Assembly: GCF_021631985.1 (NCBI RefSeq) | Contig: NZ_CP070225.1 | Coordinates: 2,418,001 to 2,482,000 of the forward strand | Reading direction: 5' to 3' | DNA length: 64,000 nucleotides | Origin: Sandaracinus amylolyticus | GTDB lineage: Bacteria; Myxococcota_A; Polyangia; Polyangiales; Sandaracinaceae | Part shown: positions 1 to 9,146 of the stretch, one piece after another | Numbering within the stretch: the first letter of the stretch is position 1 | Layout: the number at the start of each line of letters is the position of its first letter | The notes under the pieces: model-generated | Databases searched by the model: none | Told to the model about the DNA's origin: nothing | What the model saw: only the letters and a program-made list of their open reading frames with translations | Program-made: the position numbers and the translations under genes

Positions 1-3000
1 CTCGTCGATCACCCGCGCCGCGATCGATCGCGACGCGCGGTGCTCGGGGCCGAGCGCGCCGGTGAGCCCCACCGCGCAGCGCACGGTCGTCGTGCCGCTC
101 TCGCGACGCCCGAGCACGAACGCGCGCTCCGCGCCCGCGAGCTCGAGCGCAGCGCCCGCGAGCGTCTCGAGCACGCGCGCGGGCCGTCTCTCCGCGGCCA
201 CGCGTCGCGCGAGGGTGATCACCGCGCGCGCGTCGCGCGTCGGCACGCTGGTCGCGGTCTGGGGCGCCGTCGCGAGCGCGCGCTGGTACGAGGGCACGGC
301 GCGCAGCCGCGCGCGCGCTTCGGGCGAGAGGCCCGCGGCCGCGCGATCGAGGAGCGCACGCGCGGTCCCGAGGCGCGCCGCGGCCTCGCTGCGACGTCCC
401 TCGAGCTCCGCGGCTTCGGCCCCCACCAGCGCGGCGCGCACGCGTGTCTCGAAGGTGCGCGCCGCGGCGCTCGCGTCCATCGCGCGAGCCTCGGCGATCG
501 GGCTCTCTCCTGCGGCGAGCGCGACCCGTGCCTCCGCGAGCAGGACCTCCACCTCGACCAGCGAGCCCTCGGGCGCGCTCGCCCGCGCGCTGCGTGCTCG
601 CTCGCGCGCGCGTTCGATCTCACCGAGCGCGGCGTGCGCGATCGCGAGCCGTGCGTCGACGAGACCGCGCATCGCGCCGCTCGCCTCGATGCCCTCGAGC
701 GCGCGGATCGCGCCCCTCACTCGCCCGGCGCGGAGCTCGAGATCCGCGAGGACGATCGTCGCGTGATCGGACGCGTCGCGATCGCCGCTCTCGCGCGCCG
801 CATCGCGGGCGCGCTCCGCCGCGAGCTGGGCGAGCGCGTCGTCGCCCGCGAGGAACGCGGCGTTCGCGAGGTTGAAGAGCGCACGCCCGAGCTCGTGCGG
901 TCGCCGCAAGGTCGCGAGCCGTCGCGCGCCCTCGCGCAGCGCCTCGATCGCGGGCCCCAGCCGCCCTGCATCGAGGCGCGCGAGGCCGAGGTTCACGGTC
1001 GCGCTCGCCGCGCCGTGCCGCTCGCCTGCCCGCTCGGCGAGCTCGGCCGCGCGCTCGTAGGCTTCGATCGCGAGCTCGATCGTGCCGCTCGCGAGCGCCG
1101 CCGATCCTGCGAGCGACGCAGCACGGGCGCGCGCGGCGAGCGCGATGTCACGCGGTGCACGCGCCGCGACCCGCTCGAGCTCTGCCGCGAGCGACGACGC
1201 GACGACGCGCTCGCCGCGTGACATCGCGACGAGCGTCTCCACCTCGAGCGCGCGCGCGAGCGGCGCGATGCGATCACCGGCCACGTCGCGAACCGACCGC
1301 GCGAGCACCGACGCGCGCTCGAGCTCGCCGCGGCCCCACGCGATGCGGGCCGCGGTGCAGCGCGCCGCGAGCCCTGCGACGTCGGTCTCGGAGACCAGCG
1401 CGAGCGCCTCGCGCTCCGCCGTCGCGAGATCCCCACGGAGCCGCGCGAGCTCGGCCGCGAGCGCTCGCGCGTCGCGCGTGTCGACGTCCGAGAGCGCGTC
1501 GTGTGCCGCGTTCTCCTCTCCGGCGGCGCGCAGCGCATCGGCGAGCGCGATCGCGATCGGCTCGGATGTCGACGCGAGCCGCTCGCGGGCCGTCGCGAGC
1601 ACGTCGGCGGCCGCGAGCGGATCGCCCGTGGCGCGCGCCTCGGCCGCGAGCGCGAGGAAGGCGTCGTGCGCGGCATCACGTCGATCGAGCGCGGCATCGA
1701 CGCAGGCGCGCGCGAGCCCGCTCACCGCGGCGCGATCGAGCGAGCGCGCGATCGCCTTTCGCCGCGCCGCACCCAGCTCGCGCGTGATCGAGCGAACCCG
1801 ATCGGCGCGCAGGACGAGCCCGGTCGCGTCGAACGTGGCGAGCCCGGATGCCGCGAGCAGCGCGCCCGCACGGGCGGGATCGCTCCCCAGCGCGATCCTC
1901 GCCTCGTCGGCGCGCAGCGTGCCGCCCGCCATCGCCAGCGCCTCGGCGAGCGGCCGCGCGATCTCGGGCACCGCGAGGGCCGCGCCCTCGTCGCGACCGA
2001 GGCTGCGCATCACGTCGGGCCGCGACGGATCGCGTCCCTGCGCGAACGCGCTCGCGACGATGCGACAGAGCCGCCCCGGCAGCCCCGAGCTCGCGGCGCG
2101 TGATGCGCTCTGCAGCGCCGCGCTCGCGCCGCGGATCGCCAGCACGTCGGTCAGCAGCGCGCCGAGCGACGCGTCGTCGATCGGTCCGAGCGTCACCCGC
2201 TTCATCCCGGGCGCCTCGATCACCTCGGCGCGCTCGAGGATCACCACGAGCGAGGCGCCCTCGAGCTCGGCCGCGCGCACCGCCGCGCGCGCTCTCTCGA
2301 TCGAGAGCGCGCCGCTCCCGTCGTGGACCACGCACGCGTGCCCCACGCGCGCCGGGAGCGCGCCGTCGATCCACGTCGGCACCTCCGCGCCATCGCGCGC
2401 ACGATCGGCCTGCAGCGCGCGCACCGCTTCGCGCGCGAGCCTCGTGCGTCCCGATCCCGGCGGACCGACCACCGCGACCACGCCCGGCGCATCGATCGCC
2501 GCGCGCAGCGCCGAGAGCTCGCGCGAGCGCCCCTGGAGCGGCGCGACCGAGGCACGCCGCGCGCGCTCCTCGTGGCTCGCCTCGTCGAGCAGCGTGCTCG
2601 CCGCAGCGTCGGGATCGAGCCTCCGCGCGACCTCGCGCGCGCTCGCCGGACGCTCCTCCGGCGCGTCGCGCAAGAGCTCGTCGATCAGCGTGCGCAGCGA
2701 GGGCGGCACGTCGGCCGGCAGCGCGGGCGCGCGAACGCGATGCACGCCCCGCAGCGGCTCGGAGCTGCGTGCGCCGGTGCCCGCGTCCTCGTCGTCGCCC
2801 GCGATCCATCGCGCGAGCGTCACGCCGAGCGCGAACAGATCGGACGCAGGCGAGCGCGCGCCGAGCCACGCCTCGGGCGCGAGGAAGCCCGGCGTGCCCA
2901 TCACCGGCCCCAGCCCGGGCGCGCCCGCGAGCCCGAGATCGATCAGCCGTGCGCCCGCGGGATCGCCCGCGACCACCACGTTGGCAGGCTTCACGTCGCC

Positions 3001-3417
3001 GTGGACCAGCCCGGCTGCGTGGAGCGCCGCGAGCGATCGCGCGATCGCGGCGCCGGCGATCGTCGCGAAGCGGACCCGCGCGCCCAGGCCCGCGAGCCCT
3101 CGCGCGACCTCGCTCGAGACTCGTCCTTCCGCGAGCTCCTCGACGAGCACCCACGCGCCCGCCTCGAGCGCGAACGGCTCGCCGAGCGCGCCCTCGACCC
3201 GCAGCAGCTCGTGCACCGCCGCGAGGCCGGGGTGCGAGATCGACGTGAGCAGCGCGAGCTCCCACTGGAGCCGCTCGCCGTGCGCGGCGGAGACGATCTT
3301 CGCCGCGCGCGCGCCGCCCGCGATCGTGTCCTCGACCTCGACGACGCGTCCGATCGCGCCGCGTCCGAGCTCGCGCACGTGGCGGTAGCGCCCGCCGAGC
3401 AGCGGGCCCGCTGCCAA
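1..3417 (-). CDS. Giant Ser/Thr protein kinase with NTPase, TPR and GAF-like regions (C-terminus off the window)
   Basis: About 1,139 residues are visible and the frame is still open at base 1. The kinase domain occupies roughly residues 1-260: glycine loop ELGRGAIGRVV near residues 16-26, Lys40 in RAAKI, catalytic loop HGDVKPANV near 138, DLG near 159 and a LAPEA segment near 177. A P-loop of AAA_16 type (GPPGSGRTRLA) lies near residue 316, followed by a long alpha-helical TPR-like region. The last visible residues (LELAGAERAFVLGRR) look like the start of a GAF domain. Such myxobacterial proteins often end in a histidine kinase or an activator module, but that part is not seen. The catalytic loop reads HGD rather than HRD, and DFG is DLG. 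The start chosen is TTG at 3417; an in-frame TTG at 3453 is possible. It is transcribed away from the small gene at 3592. Confidence 0.85.
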   Translation of the reverse strand, partial: MAAGPLLGGRYRHVRELGRGAIGRVVEVEDTIAGGARAAKIVSAAHGERLQWELALLTSISHPGLAAVHELLRVEGALGEPFALEAGAWVLVEELAEGRVSSEVARGLAGLGARVRFATIAGAAIARSLAALHAAGLVHGDVKPANVVVAGDPAGARLIDLGLAGAPGLGPVMGTPGFLAPEAWLGARSPASDLFALGVTLARWIAGDDEDAGTGARSSEPLRGVHRVRAPALPADVPPSLRTLIDELLRDAPEERPASAREVARRLDPDAAASTLLDEASHEERARRASVAPLQGRSRELSALRAAIDAPGVVAVVGPPGSGRTRLAREAVRALQADRARDGAEVPTWIDGALPARVGHACVVHDGSGALSIERARAAVRAAELEGASLVVILERAEVIEAPGMKRVTLGPIDDASLGALLTDVLAIRGASAALQSASRAASSGLPGRLCRIVASAFAQGRDPSRPDVMRSLGRDEGAALAVPEIARPLAEALAMAGGTLRADEARIALGSDPARAGALLAASGLATFDATGLVLRADRVRSITRELGAARRKAIARSLDRAAVSGLARACVDAALDRRDAAHDAFLALAAEARATGDPLAAADVLATARERLASTSEPIAIALADALRAAGEENAAHDALSDVDTRDARALAAELARLRGDLATAEREALALVSETDVAGLAARCTAARIAWGRGELERASVLARSVRDVAGDRIAPLARALEVETLVAMSRGERVVASSLAAELERVAARAPRDIALAARARAASLAGSAALASGTIELAIEAYERAAELAERAGERHGAASATVNLGLARLDAGRLGPAIEALREGARRLATLRRPHELGRALFNLANAAFLAGDDALAQLAAERARDAARESGDRDASDHATIVLADLELRAGRVRGAIRALEGIEASGAMRGLVDARLAIAHAALGEIERARERARSARASAPEGSLVEVEVLLAEARVALAAGESPIAEARAMDASAAARTFETRVRAALVGAEAAELEGRRSEAAARLGTARALLDRAAAGLSPEARARLRAVPSYQRALATAPQTATSVPTRDARAVITLARRVAAERRPARVLETLAGAALELAGAERAFVLGRRESGTTTVRCAVGLTGALGPEHRASRSIAARVIDE

Positions 3418-3463
3418 CGTGGTTGCGGGCGTGGTGGGCGGGACAGGTCGCAAGATGCTGGAT

Positions 3464-3492
3464 ATTCTCGCGAAATCTGCGGCGCATGACAA
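3464..3492 (-). promoter_or_regulatory. Possible sigma-70 promoter for the giant kinase gene
   Basis: Read on the minus strand, TTGTCA (3487-3492) and GAGAAT (3464-3469) are separated by 17 bp in a locally AT-richer stretch. The -35 matches 5 of 6 consensus positions and the -10 matches 4 of 6. A start site near 3457 would leave a leader of about 40 nt before the TTG at 3417. This is pattern recognition only. Confidence 0.35.
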
Positions 3493-3591
3493 CTTGGTTG
3501 GCGGTGTCGCGCCCGTCCGTCGACGGCGGGGGAGGTGGCCTCGGAGAGACGCGCGATCCCGGCTTCCGCGAATCGGTGGCAGAATCCGTGG

Positions 3592-4008
3592 ATGGCCAAG
3601 CACACGCTCCGCCAGGCGCTCGCCGACGTCGCGTGTGTGCTCACCGGCCATCGTTTCGTCGTGTGGGCCCGCACCTGCGAGCCCACCGAACGGCATCCGC
3701 ACCTCGGCGCGTGGACGCGATGCGCGCGCTGCGGCCACGAGCGCGACTGGCGCGTCGGCGGAGGCAGCCTCGACGAGCGCGTGCTCGACCTGGTGCACGG
3801 CGTGGTGCGACCGCTGCGCGACGTGCAGGCGATCGCGCGCGGCGAGCGCGCGCACGAGCTGCCCAAGCCGCTCGCCGGGGCGATCCCGCCCAAACACCCG
3901 ACGCCGCCGCTGCGCCCGATGCGCCGGCGATCGAGCGAGGGCCGCGGGTCCAGCCGTCGCTCGCCGCGGGCGCCGACGCCGCGGGATCACGATCCGCGCG
4001 ATCGCTGA
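3592..4008 (+). CDS. Small hypothetical protein with a Cys-x2-Cys knuckle
   Basis: A 138-residue protein. The first half carries LTGHRFVVWARTC, then a TRCARCGHERDW segment, a spacing of Cys and His residues like small zinc-ribbon proteins whose core is GHxW...CxxCG. The last 35 residues are Arg/Pro/Ser-rich and probably disordered. ATG 3592 is chosen because the earlier in-frame ATG at 3535 would add a low-complexity leader. Its 3' end overlaps the convergent DUF72 gene by 22 bp. No signal peptide is visible. Function is unknown; metal binding is inferred from the cysteines alone. Confidence 0.6.
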   Translation: MAKHTLRQALADVACVLTGHRFVVWARTCEPTERHPHLGAWTRCARCGHERDWRVGGGSLDERVLDLVHGVVRPLRDVQAIARGERAHELPKPLAGAIPPKHPTPPLRPMRRRSSEGRGSSRRSPRAPTPRDHDPRDR

Positions 4009-4808
4009 CGCGCGGTGCGCGCGGCGGCCTTGGTGGAGCGCGTCAGCGCGCGAGCCGGAGCGCGCGCTTCGTGCATCAGCTCGAGGAAGCGCCGCGCGTT
4101 CGTGATCGCGTGGCCGTGCCAGTCGTTGTTGAACGCGACGTACACGTCGCGCCGATCGAGCTGGGGCGCGAGGCGCGCGACCCACGGCGCGAGCTCGTCG
4201 TCGCGATAGTGGTGGTGGTACGGCTTCGCGCCGAGCCCGTGGAAGCGCAGGTACACGAGGTCGCTCGTCTCGACGATCTCGGCGGGCAGCGAAGGGTGGC
4301 TGACGCAGCAGAACGCGACGTGGTGCGTCCTCAGCAGCGCGCGCACGTCGTCGCTCCACCACCACGCATCGCGCGGCTCGAGCACGTGACGCAGGCGATG
4401 CCCCGCGTGCTCGCGCGGCAGCAGCGCGAGGAAACGATCGACACGCTCGAGATCGCGCGGCGCCGCCGCGGGGAGCTGCCAGAGCACGACCTGCATCGAC
4501 GTGAGCGGCGCGAGCGGCGCGAAGAAGCGCTCCAGCGGGCCCTCGCAATTCTTCAGCTTCAGGCGGTGCGTGATGAACTGCGATCCCTTCGCGACGAACA
4601 CGAATCCGTCGGGCACCGTCGCCTGCCACGCCGCGGCCGCCTTCTCGCTCGCGAGCCGGTAGTGCGTCGCGTTGATCTCGACCATGTCGAACTGCGACGC
4701 GTAGTGCGCGAGCCGAGCGCGCGCCGGCAGTCCCTCGGGATAGAACACGCCCTTCCAGTCGGCGTAGACCCAGCCCGACGTGCCGACCCGGAGCTCGCGA
4801 CGGCGCAT
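3987..4808 (-). CDS. DUF72 (YecE-like) family protein
   Basis: A 273-residue protein that matches the DUF72 family along most of its length. The family opening is clear (RVGTSGWVYADWKGVFYP), followed by FDMVEINATHYRL, FVFVAKGSQFITH and the C-terminal VYVAFNNDWHGHA with its conserved Asn-Asn and His. The family has a TIM-barrel fold, and its biochemical role is unsettled. The C-terminus is basic and low complexity (RSTKAAARTARQR). ATG 4808 begins directly at the conserved N-terminal strand. The gene stands alone, convergent with the small gene at 3592 and divergent from the kelch lipoprotein gene at 4874. Confidence 0.9.
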   Translation of the reverse strand: MRRRELRVGTSGWVYADWKGVFYPEGLPARARLAHYASQFDMVEINATHYRLASEKAAAAWQATVPDGFVFVAKGSQFITHRLKLKNCEGPLERFFAPLAPLTSMQVVLWQLPAAAPRDLERVDRFLALLPREHAGHRLRHVLEPRDAWWWSDDVRALLRTHHVAFCCVSHPSLPAEIVETSDLVYLRFHGLGAKPYHHHYRDDELAPWVARLAPQLDRRDVYVAFNNDWHGHAITNARRFLELMHEARAPARALTRSTKAAARTARQRSRGS

Positions 4809-4873
4809 GATCGAGAGCTAGTCCCAGCGGGCCGGCGCCCCAACGAAGGACGCGTGCGTGATAGGCTCGCGCC

Positions 4874-6676
4874 GTGCTGCGCCGGCTTGCTCTTCTCGCG
4901 ATCCTCACTTCGCTCGCCCTGGTCTCGTGTGCCGATGCCGGCGAGCCACCCGACCTGCGGATGCGCGTGCGATGGGGCCTGAGCGAGACCTCGACGCTGC
5001 CGCCCGACGTCGATCGGATCAGCATCGACGTGCTCGTCGGCGACGAGACGACGGCGGACAACTCGATCCACACCGTCGCGAACCTCGAGGACGGCGACGG
5101 CAACGGGCGCCTCGATCTGATCCGCGGCGGGCTGCCGACGAACGTGCCGATCCGCATGCGCATCGTGGGCGAGGTGGGTGGCGTGCCGACGTACGTCGGG
5201 CACGTCGGTCCGATCGTCCTGCGCGCGGGTGAGCGCCGCTACGTCGAGCCCGCGATGTACCGCGTCGGCACCTCGATCTCGGTCTCGGCGAGCGGCGTGC
5301 GAGGCCGCGTGCTCCACAGCGCGACGGCGCTGCCCGATGGGCGCGTGCTGGTCGCGGGCGGCTTCGGCGTGACCACCACGACGTGCCCCGCGGGCGAGCC
5401 CGAGGGCACGCGCTGCTTCGCGCTCGCGGCGAGCGACGAGGCGTACGTGTTCGATCCCGCCGAGGGGCGCTTCCACGCGGTCGATGGAGGTCTGCTCTCG
5501 GCGCGCGGCGGGCACACCGCGACCGCGCTCCCCGATGGTCGCGTGCTGCTCGCGGGCGGCGCGAGCGACGCGCTGCTGCGCATGACGCCGCAGGGCGCGT
5601 CGACGTCGGGCACCTACGTGCTGTCGATCGCGCCGAGCGACGACGCGGGCGAGGACACGTCGCTCGCATCGTTCGAGATCTTCGATCCCGAGCTGAGCCC
5701 GGAGGTCGAGGACGTCGACGCCGACGGCGATCCCGGGCGCGGCGCGTTCGTGGGCGCGGCGGACGCGCCGACCTCGCCGGGCCGTCTCGATCGCGCGCGC
5801 TTCCTCGCGACCGCGTCGGCGATCCCCGGCACGCGGCGCGTGCTGATCGCGGGTGGCGTCGGCGGTACCGCGGCCAGCACGAGCTTCGTGGTGTTCGACG
5901 CCGATCGCGCGGGTGGCTACGGCGTGCTCGCGGCGGACGACGCCGACGAGCTCGCGGCGTCGCGGGTCGCGGCAGGCAGCGCGGGCGTGGGCAGCGGCGC
6001 GTCGGCGTCGGTGTGGATCCTCGGCGGCAACGACGCGCGCAGTGACGCGGATCTCGCCGAGGTGTGGTCGGGCGCGGCGGACGACGCGACGGGCGCGAGC
6101 GCGCCCGCGAACGCCGAGCCGCTGCTCTTCCCGCAGGAGATGGCGGGCGTCGCGGTGTCGCGGCCCGAGTGGAGCTTCGTGCGGCCGATCGTCGAGCCGA
6201 TCGCGGACGGCGAGAACGTCGTGGTGATCGGGTGGTACGGCCCGCTCTGCGAGGCCGGCACGATGACCGCGGTCTTCGCGGGCGGGGCGGCGTCGGTCGA
6301 GCGCTGCGGGTTCGCGCGTCGCAGCTTCACGATCGACGTCGAGACCGGGCTCGCGACGCCGACGATGACCAACAACCCGCACGCCTTCGGTGCGAGCGCT
6401 CGGCTCGACGACGGACGCGTGCTGGCCACCGGCGGCATCGGCGCGCTGGTGTGGAGCGTGAACAACACGATCGACGTGCTCACCGGCGCGGTCGACGCGA
6501 TGGGCGCCGCGGTGGTGAGCCCGACGCCGCTGCAGCTCGCCGAGGGACGCGCGCTGCACACGACCACCGCGCTGCCCGACGGCGGCGCGCTCACGGTCGG
6601 CGGCCTGCGCTTCGACGCGTCGGTGATGAACGCGTCGCTGCCGCAGCCCGAGGTGATCTACCTCGCGGAGCAGTGA
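4874..6676 (+). CDS. Kelch-repeat lipoprotein
   Basis: A 600-residue exported protein. Residues 1-20 form a lipoprotein signal peptide ending in a LALVSC lipobox. An N-terminal domain of about 120 residues (RVRWGLSET, then DVDRISIDVLVGD) precedes a beta-propeller built of kelch-type units. The units are marked by repeated TALPDGRVLVAGG, TALPDGRVLLAGG, RRVLIAGG, LDDGRVLATGG and TALPDGGALTVGG. Such proteins are usually surface-exposed binding or scaffold proteins in myxobacteria; the ligand is unknown. The start is GTG 4874, immediately before the signal peptide. Its stop lies 3 bp from the stop of the convergent regulator gene, leaving no room for separate terminators. Confidence 0.85.
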   Translation: MLRRLALLAILTSLALVSCADAGEPPDLRMRVRWGLSETSTLPPDVDRISIDVLVGDETTADNSIHTVANLEDGDGNGRLDLIRGGLPTNVPIRMRIVGEVGGVPTYVGHVGPIVLRAGERRYVEPAMYRVGTSISVSASGVRGRVLHSATALPDGRVLVAGGFGVTTTTCPAGEPEGTRCFALAASDEAYVFDPAEGRFHAVDGGLLSARGGHTATALPDGRVLLAGGASDALLRMTPQGASTSGTYVLSIAPSDDAGEDTSLASFEIFDPELSPEVEDVDADGDPGRGAFVGAADAPTSPGRLDRARFLATASAIPGTRRVLIAGGVGGTAASTSFVVFDADRAGGYGVLAADDADELAASRVAAGSAGVGSGASASVWILGGNDARSDADLAEVWSGAADDATGASAPANAEPLLFPQEMAGVAVSRPEWSFVRPIVEPIADGENVVVIGWYGPLCEAGTMTAVFAGGAASVERCGFARRSFTIDVETGLATPTMTNNPHAFGASARLDDGRVLATGGIGALVWSVNNTIDVLTGAVDAMGAAVVSPTPLQLAEGRALHTTTALPDGGALTVGGLRFDASVMNASLPQPEVIYLAEQ

Positions 6677-6679
6677 GGC

Positions 6680-8449
6680 TCAGTCGGCCGCGAGGACGTA
6701 GCGCGTTCGCTTGCCGGTTCCGTCGCGGGTGATCGCGCCGGTCGCGACGAGCGCGCGGAGTCGTCGCAGCGCGGTCGCCTCGGAGACGCGGAGGCGCTCG
6801 GCGAGCTCGCTCGAGCGCAGCGGGCGCTCGGCGAGGAGCGCGAGGATCGGGTCGCGCTCCTCGGGCTCGGGCTCCGGCTCGGACGGCGTGCCCGCGATCG
6901 GCGTCTCGGCATCGAGGTGCACCACGCGCACGCCGCTCTGGAGCGCGTAGCCCAACGGGGTCGTGCGGATCCAGTCCGCGAGCGGGCCGAGCGTGCGGCG
7001 CAGCCGCGCGATCGCGGTGTGGATCACCGCGTCGTGGTGCTGCGGCGAGTACCGTGCGACGCGCCACACCTCGTTGATCAGCGCTTCCTTGGTGCGCTCA
7101 CCTGCGCTCAGCGCGGCGAGGAGCTCGCGCGCGTGGCCGGGGAGCTTCGTGATGTGCACCACGGTGCCGTGATCGGCGGCGACCAGCGAGTCGGACGCGA
7201 ACACGAGATCGCGACCGGGCTCGCGCGCGTGCGGGACGAGCAGCGGCACGAGGCCGAGCCAGCCGCGCCGCAGCGCGATCGCGATCCGCGCTGCAGGCGA
7301 CGCGTCACCGGCGAGCAGCGACCAGAGCGGTGACTCGCTCGCCGCCGTGCTGCCGAGCGCGCGCCCGCCGTCCATCGCCTCGAGGGCGCGCGCGACGAAC
7401 CCCTCGGTGAGCCGCGCCAGCGACTCGGAGCGCGCGCGATCGGGCGCGAAGAGCGCGGTGCCGAGCACACGATCCCACGCGATCAGCTCGGCGAGCAGGA
7501 TGCGATCGTGGCCCGACTCGAGCGCGCGCCGTGCGTCGTCGAGCGCGTCGCGTGCCTCGTCGAGCGATCGATCGAGCCGCGCGAGGAGCGCGAGCGTCAT
7601 CGCGAAGCGCGCGCGGCCGCGGTGATCCGACTCCGGGATCGTGTGCTCCGCGGCGCGCTCGAGGGCCTCGCGGCCGCGCTCCGCATCGCCCGAGAGCGCG
7701 CCGCGGAACGCGAGCTCGACCCATGCCGAGCGCAGCGCGTAGACGTTGCCCACGCTCGCGATCGCGACCTGCGTGAGCGCGCTCTCGACGTCGGCTTCGC
7801 GCCGTCCGTGCCGGTTCTCGTAGGCGAGCCGCGCGCACTCGATCGACACGCGATGCCCCTCGAAGCCGAGCGCTGCGGCGAGCTTCTCCGCCTGATCGAG
7901 CACCCGCAGCCCGGCGTTCACCTCGCCGCGCTGCACCAGCACGTGACCGCGCAGATCGAGCGCGAGCAGCCTTCCGTACTGGAAGCGCGCGCGCACCGCC
8001 TCGCGCAGCGCGCGTCGTGATGCGAGGCGCGCGCGCCCGATCCGACCGACGAAGTAGCGGAACAGCGCGATGCCCTGGAAGACGAAGAAGCGCGTCTTGG
8101 GATCGCTCGCGCCGGCGTAGCGGAGGTTGCTGCGGGCGCGGCTCTCGGCGTCGGCGTAGCGACCCGCATGGCAGAGCCCGACGATCGCGAAGAACTGCGC
8201 CTCGGCGACGATCGCATCGGTCGCCTCGGGATCGGCGCGCACGTCGTCGGCGAGCGCGAGCGCCTCGTCGATGCGACCGAGGAGCGCCAGCGACCCGACG
8301 ACGCACGGGGCGTCGTCGGGCTCGAACGTCGCCTCCGGAGCGTCCCACGCGCGCGCGAGCACTTCGTGGTGGAGCCCGGAGCGGAACGTCGCGCGCAAGT
8401 CGCGTCCGACCACGCGCGCAAGAGTCCGCGAGCCTCGCGCGCGACGCAA
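6680..8449 (-). CDS. TPR-like transcriptional regulator with two winged-helix domains
   Basis: A 589-residue protein. Residues 1 to about 390 are alpha-helical and TPR-like (paired helices such as EALALADDVRADPEA). A winged-helix module of OmpR/SARP type follows near residues 430-500 (LINEVWRVARYSPQHHDAVIHTAIARLRRTLG, read in two parts, with the wing GYALQSG). After an acidic EPEPEPEERD linker, a second winged helix of MarR/HTH_20 type closes the protein (SSELAERLRVSEATALRRL, then GKRTRYVL). It begins 11 bp after the stop of the lipoprotein gene at 8461, suggesting one transcript. The start shown is TTG 8449; GTG 8413 is an alternative. Targets are unknown. Confidence 0.8.
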   Translation of the reverse strand: MRRARGSRTLARVVGRDLRATFRSGLHHEVLARAWDAPEATFEPDDAPCVVGSLALLGRIDEALALADDVRADPEATDAIVAEAQFFAIVGLCHAGRYADAESRARSNLRYAGASDPKTRFFVFQGIALFRYFVGRIGRARLASRRALREAVRARFQYGRLLALDLRGHVLVQRGEVNAGLRVLDQAEKLAAALGFEGHRVSIECARLAYENRHGRREADVESALTQVAIASVGNVYALRSAWVELAFRGALSGDAERGREALERAAEHTIPESDHRGRARFAMTLALLARLDRSLDEARDALDDARRALESGHDRILLAELIAWDRVLGTALFAPDRARSESLARLTEGFVARALEAMDGGRALGSTAASESPLWSLLAGDASPAARIAIALRRGWLGLVPLLVPHAREPGRDLVFASDSLVAADHGTVVHITKLPGHARELLAALSAGERTKEALINEVWRVARYSPQHHDAVIHTAIARLRRTLGPLADWIRTTPLGYALQSGVRVVHLDAETPIAGTPSEPEPEPEERDPILALLAERPLRSSELAERLRVSEATALRRLRALVATGAITRDGTGKRTRYVLAAD

Positions 8450-8460
8450 GGCTCGTGTGA

Positions 8461-9090
8461 TCAGTCGTCGTGCTCTTCGTCGTCGTCGTCGCCACCGCTC
8501 GGCTCGAGCGCGGTCGCGAGATCGAACACGACGATGCCGATCGGATCGGACACGAACGCGTCGACCACGGCGCGGCGCGCGAGCGCTTCCTCGGCGCTCG
8601 TCGCACCGGCCTCGACCGCGGCGAGCGCTGCGGCGTAGTCGAGCGGAAGCGCCGTGAAGATCTCGGTGCAGCGCGCCACGCCCGCCGCGTCGACCGTGCA
8701 GGTGCCGGTGCCGACCGCGTCGGTCAGCGTCGTGCCCTCGATCTCGCGCCCCGCGACCGGCCCGACGGGGCCGCGCAGGGTCACGGTCTGATCGACGACG
8801 CCGCTCAGATCCGGCGGAAAATCATAGGTCAGCGTGACCTCGCCAGCGGCGACGACGACGTGCACGTCGGGCACGAAGAAGAACGCGTGCGGTGCGAGCG
8901 CGGGGTCGGTGACCGGCACTTCGTAGTAGGGCAGGGGAAGCGGCGGCGTGATCGTCGCGCCTGCGTCCGACGTCGTCGCGCTCGACGCATCCGGCGTCGC
9001 GCCGGGGCTCTCGGAGCACGCCGCGAGCGCGAGTCCCGTGCTCATCATCCACATCCACTGCTTCGTCCGCCGCACCCGAGCCTCCGACAT
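8461..9090 (-). CDS. Lipoprotein with Asp/Ala-rich linker
   Basis: A 209-residue exported lipoprotein. The signal peptide runs to a LALAAC lipobox and is followed by a linker rich in Asp, Ala and Ser (PDASSATTSDAGATI). The body has a beta-rich look (VHVVVAAGEVTLTYDFP, VTLRGPVGPVAGREI) and contains two cysteines in GTCTVDAAGVARCTE that could pair. The last residues are strongly acidic (GGDDDDEEHDD). ATG 9090 is preferred to an upstream GTG at 9111. The regulator gene follows 11 bp downstream, so the two may form a regulator-and-surface-protein unit. No family was recognised. Confidence 0.7.
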   Translation of the reverse strand: MSEARVRRTKQWMWMMSTGLALAACSESPGATPDASSATTSDAGATITPPLPLPYYEVPVTDPALAPHAFFFVPDVHVVVAAGEVTLTYDFPPDLSGVVDQTVTLRGPVGPVAGREIEGTTLTDAVGTGTCTVDAAGVARCTEIFTALPLDYAAALAAVEAGATSAEEALARRAVVDAFVSDPIGIVVFDLATALEPSGGDDDDEEHDD

Positions 9091-9146
9091 CGTTCTTGCG
9101 TGAAGAGACACCGTTGCGACCCGGCTCGCAACGGTTCAGCGATCGA

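Noticed and set aside
40-3487. Long open frames on the plus strand and other minus frames over the first kinase, including 393- to 768-residue ones.
   Set aside because: They read as Arg/Ala/Ser-rich low-complexity peptide while the minus-strand frame gives a clear kinase and NTPase. They are a product of high GC.
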